Shown here piece by piece: positions 5,998 through 11,178 of a stretch of 11,178 bases of DNA. The position numbers were made by a program, and so were the translations under genes. The stretch is from an uncultured Oscillospiraceae bacterium (GTDB taxonomy: Bacteria > Bacillota_A > Clostridia > Oscillospirales > Acutalibacteraceae). The stretch covers positions 1 through 11,178 of the forward strand of contig CAJLZR010000011.1 of the NCBI GenBank assembly GCA_905211185.1, read 5' to 3'. The notes under the pieces were generated by a model. That model was not told the DNA's origin and made no database searches. It saw only the letters and a list, made by a program, of their open reading frames with translations. Positions within the stretch are counted from its first letter, which is position 1; every line of letters starts with the position of its first letter.

Positions 5998-6783
5998 TTA
6001 TTTTTTTGTAGCAGCTTTTCTGAGTTTCACATCCGCATAAAATACTTTATCGGATTTGTTTCCGCTTGCCAAATCTATTTCCGCTTTCGATTTAAGAATA
6101 TCTTCGCCGTCTTTTACCTCACACATAAATTTAATCGGATTAGCTTCCATTAAATGCCCTATAAGCGGCATTACAACACGCCCCGCGGAATCGGTTTTAA
6201 CATCCCATTTGGGATAAAACTTACCGCCCGACTCCAGCGCTTCCTCGAGGGGATTTGCAAGAGTATATGTTTTATTTTCGGAATTAAATCCTTCTATTTT
6301 TATTTCATATCTTTCTTTTTTAACTTCATAAATAAACTTTTGCCCTATAATACCCGAATTCATTTCATCAATATTAAGCTTAATCTCTTCTGCGCCCTTT
6401 TCTGCATTTTCAATAAGCTTCATAAAAGAACTTTCGTTTTGGAGTAAAACCGAAACATCTTTATCTGAGGCCCTCTTTTTTAAATGATAGAAAGTCATCT
6501 CAAAACGGGTGGCATTAGAAATGCTAGTATTATCAGCGGTATATGAAAGATCAAAATTCATAACTTTGGTTTCGTTTTCCTTAAGCTCAACAGAGAACTT
6601 TAGCCCGGTATAACCCTTGCAAGTTATACTTATCTCGTAATTTCCCGGAAACAAATCGGAAAACACGTAATGCCCGCTTTGTTTTCGAACATAAGGGTTC
6701 TGTTTGCCGTTACACAAAATAACCGCAGTGGTTATAGGGTTTTTATTGTAAACATCTTTTAACAAAAAGACCAAACTGGCCAT
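5998..6783 (-). CDS. Ig-like (carboxypeptidase-regulatory type) protein of the injection-system block
   Basis: The ATG at 6781-6783 has AGGTGAGG 9 bases before it and gives 261 residues. A GTG five codons earlier overlaps that site and was rejected. The first 85 or so residues form a beta-sandwich of the carboxypeptidase-regulatory/PEGA kind. They run from NPITTAVILCNGKQNPYVRKQSGHYVFSDLFPGNYEISITCKGY into a strand with LKENETKVMNFDL. The remainder is also beta-rich and unrecognised: GAEEIKLNIDEMNSG, KERYEIKIEGFNSENKTYTL, then WDVKTDSAGRVVMPLIGH and NPIKFMCEVKDGEDI. Near the end, DSAGRVVMPLIG resembles a second Ig-type edge. It has no signal peptide or membrane segment. Its position just before the spike-tip gene suggests a spike, baseplate or cargo-adaptor role (inference). 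The Ig-like call is fairly firm; the role is not. Confidence 0.65.
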   Translation of the reverse strand: MASLVFLLKDVYNKNPITTAVILCNGKQNPYVRKQSGHYVFSDLFPGNYEISITCKGYTGLKFSVELKENETKVMNFDLSYTADNTSISNATRFEMTFYHLKKRASDKDVSVLLQNESSFMKLIENAEKGAEEIKLNIDEMNSGIIGQKFIYEVKKERYEIKIEGFNSENKTYTLANPLEEALESGGKFYPKWDVKTDSAGRVVMPLIGHLMEANPIKFMCEVKDGEDILKSKAEIDLASGNKSDKVFYADVKLRKAATKK

Positions 6784-6910
6784 ATGAATAATCCTCACCT
6801 AAAATTTCGCTCCTTCAAATTAAAAAACTAAAGCTTTTAACTGTAATCTGCCAAAATAGTTTTGTTTGTCATTTTTATCATAATTGTTTTTCTTTTTTTC
6901 CAAAATATCA

Positions 6911-7789
6911 CTATTCTTCGCTGCTAGGTTCTTCATCACCTGATTCCTCATTGCCCGAATCACCATAATCCGATTCACTTTCATCGCCTGAACTCTCATT
7001 GTCTAAATCACCATAATTTGACTCACTTTTGTCGCCTGATTCTTCATCCCCTGGATCACCATACTCGGCTCCGAATTCATCGCCTGATCCGCCATAGTCA
7101 CTACCATATGAATCGTCCTCTGATTCGTCCTCGTCCTCATCGGGCCTTTGGGTATACTCATCGTCTATGTCTTCGTCTTTTATGAAAGTATCAAAGTGAA
7201 TTTCACGTTCCCTAATGTGCTGACTGCTATCAATATATACTTTTTCAACTCTCTTAATCGGCTTTTTAATATTTTCGGAGTCAATCGCTACTGGTCCGAC
7301 AACATAAAACACCGATAGTTTATATGACTCCCCAAACATAGTCCATATTTTAACTTTTTCCTCCATATTAAGCGGAAGCATCGTAACAGAAACATTTTCA
7401 ATCGGCGTCCCTGCATTGCTCGGCAAATATCTTTTGGGGATAGTGGGATTATCTTTAAAAACCTGTATAATTTTGCCCATTATTCTTGCTTCATCCAAAG
7501 CTTTGGATTCAATTTCAGCCTTACTGCTCACTGAAATTGCATAATAAAGCTCCATCATAGCGGGGGGGTCCTGAACGCTACCATCAGGCAAAGTTTTTGG
7601 CTCTTTAGCCACATTGCTTGTGTCTTCTTTTATATCGTAAGGGTGCAATCCGACAATATACCCACCACGCTCTTTAGCGTCACATATTCCTATGCTTTCC
7701 GACTTATCAATAACATCCGGAACAAGCTTATCTCTTAAAAGCTCCAGTATTCCTTTTCCCACATCGGAAAGTATGGTATATTTAGCCAT
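6911..7789 (-). CDS. DUF4255 (Pvc16 N-terminal domain) tail-terminator-like protein with acidic repeat tail
   Basis: The product is 292 residues. Residues 1-200 fit DUF4255: ILSDVGKGILELLRDKLVP near the start, then GLHPYDIKED (47-56), PPAMMELYYAISVSS (75-89), LDEARIMGKIIQVFKDNPTIP (98-118), VSVTMLPLNMEEKVKIWTMFGESYKLSVFYVVGPVAID (133-170). In Afp and PVC particles this family (Afp16/Pvc16) caps the distal end of the tube and sheath and sets length. From residue 204 the chain turns very acidic and low-complexity (D, E, S, G, Y). It ends in three 16-residue repeats (239-286) and EEPSSEE. That tail is not part of the family core. The start is sure: GGGAGG lies 7 bases before the ATG. The gene sits 33 bases after the stalk-domain gene, and a 127-base gap separates it from the next gene. 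Confidence 0.85.
   Translation of the reverse strand: MAKYTILSDVGKGILELLRDKLVPDVIDKSESIGICDAKERGGYIVGLHPYDIKEDTSNVAKEPKTLPDGSVQDPPAMMELYYAISVSSKAEIESKALDEARIMGKIIQVFKDNPTIPKRYLPSNAGTPIENVSVTMLPLNMEEKVKIWTMFGESYKLSVFYVVGPVAIDSENIKKPIKRVEKVYIDSSQHIREREIHFDTFIKDEDIDDEYTQRPDEDEDESEDDSYGSDYGGSGDEFGAEYGDPGDEESGDKSESNYGDLDNESSGDESESDYGDSGNEESGDEEPSSEE
6932..7075 (-). repeat. Three 48-base tandem repeats encoding an acidic 16-residue unit
   Basis: Residues 239-254, 255-270 and 271-286 align without gaps on the pattern SES(D/N)YGD..NEESGDE. A degenerate partial copy precedes them (YGSDYGGSGDE, 228-238). The DNA copies have drifted from one another, so the array is not a very recent expansion, though it may still vary in copy number between strains. 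Confidence 0.8.
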
Positions 7790-7822
7790 TTAAAAACCTC
7801 CCACTAAATTTAAAACAATCTA

Positions 7823-9010
7823 CTACTCTTTATTTAGTTGATTCGGCACCGAAGGGTTATTTAGCTGTACCAAATTTTTATATAAAATCAAGCACTCATG
7901 CTCCGGAACATACTTATATGATATTTCATTACATTCCGCAAAAAACTCTACCGACATATATATCGTGTTATTAAAATTAAGTATCGGCACCGGCATGTTT
8001 TTTGGAGTATCGTTTATATATCCTACGTTCTGACCGCTAACTACCTCCAAAATTCTACCGGGCGACGTAATAACCATGGTTGCGTTGTTATACATATACT
8101 CTATATCGGCATCTATATATTGGTATAAATCATCTATCGCCAAAAGTATGTGCCCATCATACATTATCGGAGCATGATTCATGTTAAAATGTCCGTCCAA
8201 AAATACAACCTGTTCCGGTAAAACTGTTGAGGCTTTTTTACCGACATTTAAAAACTCATCGGAACCGGAAACAAGCAAATTATATAGGCCGTCATCATAC
8301 GCCTGTTTTTGATAAGACTCTAAAATCGTAACCGCAATGGAAACCGCTTCTTTTACCGTTTCCAATTTTTCGTCTTTCACCATCTCATCATCAATGATTT
8401 TTGTAAGAATGAGAATATCAAGCAAAGCACGTTGCTGCACCGTTAAAGAGCCTACATCATTAAGGTCGACAAGATCATTGACCTCTGCAAACAAATCTTG
8501 CAATTTTTTTAGGTCGTCTTCTCCCAAAGATTCCAAAACAAGTAAGGCCTCATCCGAAACTGCGCCACGCAAATCTTCAACCGTTAAAGAAATTATTTTT
8601 GAAACTTGTTCGTCAACCGCCGCAATGTCGGAGTTTTTCTTTTTGGAAGCCTCTATTAAACTTTTTACGCTATCAAGCTGCTTTTGGAGTTCATAGGCTT
8701 GTTTCATATTTGTTGCGTATTCTTGTAAAGCTTCATTCCCCGAAAGCTTTGCACGTGCTATGATTTCATCTAATTTATCGAGTATATTGTCAATATTTCC
8801 GGAAACTTTTAAATCTTCAATAATTTTATCAATTTCTTCGGTTGTCAATTTTTTTTCGGCAGAATCCGAGGATTCCGAAGAATCTGAAGAGGATCCCTCG
8901 TCTACGGCTTTTGTAATTGTGTAAACTGCAGATGATGTTGTTACCAAAACAAAAACAGTAAGCAAAAGATGTTTTTGTACTTTTTCAAGTATTTTTTTCA
9001 TATCGATCAT
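7823..9010 (-). CDS. Membrane-anchored protein with C-terminal copper-amine-oxidase-N-like (stalk) domain
   Basis: The 395-residue product begins with a basic stretch (MKKILEKVQKH) and one hydrophobic segment (LLLTVFVLVTTSSAVYTI, about 15-32). This suggests an N-in, C-out single-pass anchor or an uncleaved signal. A serine/acidic linker (38-52) leads to a long helical region (about 55-260, some of it probably coiled coil). Residues 266-380 resemble the copper amine oxidase N-terminal-like domain common in Gram-positive exported proteins: VVFLDGHFNMNHAPIMYDGHILLAIDDLYQYIDADIEY, TMVITSPGRILEVVSGQNVGYIND, and VPILNFNNTIYMSVEFFAECNEISYKY. In Gram-positives such domains usually act as wall-side binding or stalk modules, not as oxidases. 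GGGGGAGG precedes the ATG at 9008-9010 by 11 bases. It lies between the MORN gene and the DUF4255 gene. A role in envelope docking of the particle is inference. Confidence 0.72.
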   Translation of the reverse strand: MIDMKKILEKVQKHLLLTVFVLVTTSSAVYTITKAVDEGSSSDSSESSDSAEKKLTTEEIDKIIEDLKVSGNIDNILDKLDEIIARAKLSGNEALQEYATNMKQAYELQKQLDSVKSLIEASKKKNSDIAAVDEQVSKIISLTVEDLRGAVSDEALLVLESLGEDDLKKLQDLFAEVNDLVDLNDVGSLTVQQRALLDILILTKIIDDEMVKDEKLETVKEAVSIAVTILESYQKQAYDDGLYNLLVSGSDEFLNVGKKASTVLPEQVVFLDGHFNMNHAPIMYDGHILLAIDDLYQYIDADIEYMYNNATMVITSPGRILEVVSGQNVGYINDTPKNMPVPILNFNNTIYMSVEFFAECNEISYKYVPEHECLILYKNLVQLNNPSVPNQLNKE

Positions 9011-9091
9011 AAATATTTATTCCTCCCCCGTAAAATTATATCTAATATATTCTCACAATATTAACTGCTTTGCAATATATTTTATTCACTA

Positions 9092-9110
9092 AGCGCTAAA
9101 CTTTAGTGCT
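9092..9110. repeat. Inverted repeat in the gap before the stalk-domain gene
   Basis: AGCGCTAA (9092-9099) and TTAGTGCT (9103-9110) are complementary except for one position that is a G-U pair in RNA on the plus strand and a C-A mismatch on the minus strand. The loop is 3 bases. No U-tract follows on the minus strand, so it is not a typical terminator. It may be an operator, attenuator or processing site in the 152-base gap. Confidence 0.4.
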
Positions 9111-9162
9111 ATATACCAAAATTATTACGCTTTTGAAACAACTCCTTTATATCTAAAAGATT

Positions 9163-10671
9163 TTACATTGAACATATTTCTATGCACTTAAGCTCGGTTC
9201 TTCCGTCATTGAAATAAAATCTTATAAAGTAATTTTCCATTATATACTTATCTGAAGGAACGCTCTCGGTCTTGTTTATGTTTATAGAAAGATGTTTAAA
9301 TACAGTTTTATAGTAATTCGGGCAACTGTAATTTATAGAGGAAAATGTTTCTCCCATAACCTTTCTTCTATCCACGGCGCTACTCTTTGCGCCAAGACCC
9401 ATAAACTCTTCTTTTACTCCCAAAATAATTTTTTCGCAAACGTACTCACCTTTTTCGGTATCTACTTTAAATACCATCGAAGCGTCCATTCCAAGATAGG
9501 TAAGTATCAGTTTTCCGTCTTTTTCGGCTCTATAACTCTCTTTGCCAAATTCATCTGTAAATTTATCGGGTTTTTCGCCGAGGTATGCAATATAATCTAT
9601 GCTGTCACCTCTAAAGTTTCCGCTAAATTTCTGAGAGCCGAGTTTATCGTAAGAAGTGCCCTCTCCTTGTTTTTTACCATTTGAAAAAGCACCTTCATAA
9701 ACCACAACCGATGTGTTTATGTCATAAAGCTTTCCTTTTCCGTCATAAAGTCCATTTTTAAATTCTCCGCTATATTGCAAAGAGCTTGTGCCTACATCGT
9801 ATAGATTTCCTTCTCCGCTATATTTACCATTTTCAAAAGTTCCGGAATAGAGTAATCCTCCGTTTAAGTAAAGTTTACCCTCTCCTCCGTAAGTTCCATC
9901 TTTAAAATCACCTTCGTATAAAATGGTTTCGCCATCATCACCATATTCAACGCCTTTGCCGTTTCGGACGTCGTTTGCATATTCGCCATAATATCTTCTG
10001 AGCTGAGTAACCGGATCGTACTCAACACCGGTACCGCCACGCATTCCAACCATAAAATGGCCGATATAAATAGTTTTTCCGAGATTATTAAAAAGCTTTC
10101 CTTCGCCTTCATAGTTGTTATTATCAAATTCGCCCTGATAAACCTTTATCCCTTCAGAATTATAAAGCTCACCCTGGCCGCTATATTTTCCGCTTACAAA
10201 ATTTCCTTTATAAATAAGATCCCCTGTTGGGCTATACTGCGTACCTTCCCCATGAGCAAGCCCTGTTTCCATATATCCTTCATATACCAAAACTCCGTCT
10301 GTATCGTAGACTCTAGCCCTACCGCTAAATTTTTGATATCTGTCACTATCTATTCGTATATTAGCCGTCCAGAGTCTTCCATCTGCCCAGGGATATGCGT
10401 AGTTTACGAAAAGATAACCCAATGCTCCGATAACAGCCAAAGAAATAATTGCAAATTTTTTGGATACATATATACCTAAAAATCTCCAATAATCTTTTTT
10501 GCTCTTTGGATTTTTGGTTATAGTACGAACAAACTTATGAAGCTTTTGCTGCACAAACTGCGCAATTCGTGACCCTATATTTTGTGCCTGCAATAAAAAT
10601 GTGTTAATGGTAGAAACTTGCGACTGAATAAAAGAAGCAATCCTAGAAAGTACCTCACCAAAAATTCCCAT
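9163..10671 (-). CDS. Membrane-anchored MORN-repeat protein
   Basis: The product is 502 residues. Residues 1-50 are amphipathic helix. A basic stretch (KNPKSKKDYWR) and one membrane segment (KFAIISLAVIGALGYLFVNYAY, about 72-93) predict N-in, C-out topology. From about 130 to 341 there are nine MORN-type units of the form YxGxFxxGxxxGxGxLY, beginning near 130, 154, 178, 202, 227, 252, 275, 300 and 325. A tenth, partial unit is at 349. The period is 23-25. Residues 355-502 form a distinct, unrecognised domain with several cysteines. MORN repeats are beta-hairpin scaffolds for protein or lipid contacts. It is the first visible gene of the block, with AAGGTGA before the ATG at 10669-10671. A docking or surface-tether role is inferred. 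The MORN call is secure; the partner is unknown. Confidence 0.8.
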   Translation of the reverse strand: MGIFGEVLSRIASFIQSQVSTINTFLLQAQNIGSRIAQFVQQKLHKFVRTITKNPKSKKDYWRFLGIYVSKKFAIISLAVIGALGYLFVNYAYPWADGRLWTANIRIDSDRYQKFSGRARVYDTDGVLVYEGYMETGLAHGEGTQYSPTGDLIYKGNFVSGKYSGQGELYNSEGIKVYQGEFDNNNYEGEGKLFNNLGKTIYIGHFMVGMRGGTGVEYDPVTQLRRYYGEYANDVRNGKGVEYGDDGETILYEGDFKDGTYGGEGKLYLNGGLLYSGTFENGKYSGEGNLYDVGTSSLQYSGEFKNGLYDGKGKLYDINTSVVVYEGAFSNGKKQGEGTSYDKLGSQKFSGNFRGDSIDYIAYLGEKPDKFTDEFGKESYRAEKDGKLILTYLGMDASMVFKVDTEKGEYVCEKIILGVKEEFMGLGAKSSAVDRRKVMGETFSSINYSCPNYYKTVFKHLSININKTESVPSDKYIMENYFIRFYFNDGRTELKCIEICSM

Positions 10672-10699
10672 AAATTTATTTCACCTTATTTCAATTGAA

Positions 10700-10728
10700 A
10701 ATATAAAGTTAAAAACATATCATGAAAA
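10700..10728 (-). promoter_or_regulatory. Candidate promoter for the MORN-to-ATPase block
   Basis: On the minus strand, TTTTCA (complement of 10723-10728, 4 of 6 to TTGACA) and TATATT (complement of 10700-10705, 5 of 6 to TATAAT) lie exactly 17 bases apart. Transcription would start near 10693, about 20 bases before the ATG. In such AT-rich DNA a chance match is quite possible. Confidence 0.35.
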
Positions 10729-11042
10729 ACAGTAAACACTAGAACATATCAACTTTGCTGTAATTCCTATAAACATAGACCCAATTTGCAAACTACTGCA
10801 GACAATACTTTCAAAAAATCCCGGCTTCTAAATCCTTTTTATCAAACGCAAAAATCATTTTGTTTTACCCATATCTATAATATAAAAACACCAATCTTCC
10901 TTTTTAAACAGAACAAATATTTATTTTAAAGTAGATAGTAACACTTTGCTTTTGATTTGTAAACTACTTTTGCTCTTTTTCTATAATTAACCGCTTTTTT
11001 GTTTATAACTTTCAAAAAACAAAACTTAAAAACCTTTGTAAG

Positions 11043-11089
11043 TACCCCTCAGATATGTTTTTTAAAACACCATAAATATCTAAGGGGTA
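11043..11089. repeat. 14-bp inverted repeat with nested inner hairpin
   Basis: TACCCCTCAGATAT (11043-11056) faces ATATCTAAGGGGTA (11076-11089). They match at 13 of 14 positions, and on the minus-strand RNA the odd position is a U-G wobble, so the stem is complete there. The 19-base loop holds a small GTTTT/AAAAC stem. The GC-rich foot stands out from its AT-rich surroundings. No U-tract adjoins it, so it could be an operator, a structured leader or the edge of a small element as well as a terminator. Confidence 0.6.
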
Positions 11090-11178
11090 AGGCGCAAACA
11101 CGAAACTATCGCTATTTTTGAAAATCTGATTTTTTAAATTATATATCCTGTAAATCCTTTTTTATTATTTTGTCCTTC

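Larger units (their letters stand above)
10672..11178. other. Non-coding stretch upstream of the MORN gene
   Basis: This is 507 bases of AT-rich DNA up to the window edge. No ORF with a credible ribosome-binding site is visible on either strand. It contains a candidate promoter for the block, a possible broken micro-ORF (10720-10858, minus), an AAAGTAG/CTACTTT inverted pair (about 10927-10970), and the long inverted repeat at 11043-11089. No tRNA or known riboswitch was recognised by eye. Confidence 0.6.

Noticed and set aside
9028..9040. Minus-strand TATAAT as a separate promoter for the stalk-domain gene
   Set aside because: A start 7 bases downstream would fall on the ribosome-binding site, and no -35 box lies at proper spacing. 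It is kept only as a remote possibility.
3454..10671. Prophage or tailocin interpretation of the contractile block
   Set aside because: No phage integrase, terminase, capsid, portal, holin or lysin is visible. DUF4255 plus DUF4280 plus AAA+ ATPase is the eCIS pattern rather than that of phage or R-type tailocins.
1..11178. CRISPR arrays, tRNA genes, insertion sequences and transposase genes
   Set aside because: None recognised by eye on either strand: no regular direct repeats with unique spacers, no cloverleaf with a CCA end, and no transposase motifs.

Overview
The window looks like a low-GC Gram-positive (Clostridia-like) chromosome. The DNA is AT-rich, ribosome-binding sites are strong GGAGG types, and the housekeeping genes mreB, dut and zapA plus a 5S rRNA are of Firmicutes character. 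No species can be named from the sequence alone.

Left part (1-1530), minus strand: zapA (Z-ring assembly), dut (dUTPase) and the start of mreB (cut by the window edge), reading in that order. Next, on the plus strand, comes a solitary 5S rRNA gene (about 1761-1875) with its own promoter and terminator, not linked to 16S or 23S here. It is followed by two plus-strand genes for exported proteins. One is an unrecognised 180-residue secreted protein with an abnormal start region. The other is a short (198-residue) beta-rich surface protein of a kind common in Clostridia, preceded by a seven-G ribosome-binding site.

Right part (3454-10671), minus strand: a six-gene block converges on the surface-protein gene. 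In reading order it encodes a membrane-anchored MORN-repeat protein, a membrane-anchored protein with a C-terminal copper-amine-oxidase-N-like (stalk) domain, a DUF4255/Pvc16-N tail-terminator-like protein with a long acidic repeat tail, an Ig-like (carboxypeptidase-regulatory-type) protein, a DUF4280 PAAR-like spike-tip protein, and a two-module AAA+ ATPase of the Afp15/Pvc15 kind. DUF4255, DUF4280 and this type of AAA+ ATPase together are the accessory signature of extracellular contractile injection systems (eCIS; Afp/PVC/MAC-like). Sheath, inner tube and baseplate genes are not in the window, so this is either the distal half of a larger locus continuing beyond 11178 or a detached accessory operon.

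Working model (inference): the ATPase and DUF4255 protein help assemble and cap the tube in the cytoplasm. The DUF4280 and Ig-like proteins belong to the spike. The MORN and stalk proteins, both predicted to be N-in/C-out single-pass proteins, may dock or release the particle at the cell envelope. The 507 bases after the MORN gene (10672-11178) hold no convincing gene but do contain a candidate promoter and a strong inverted repeat.
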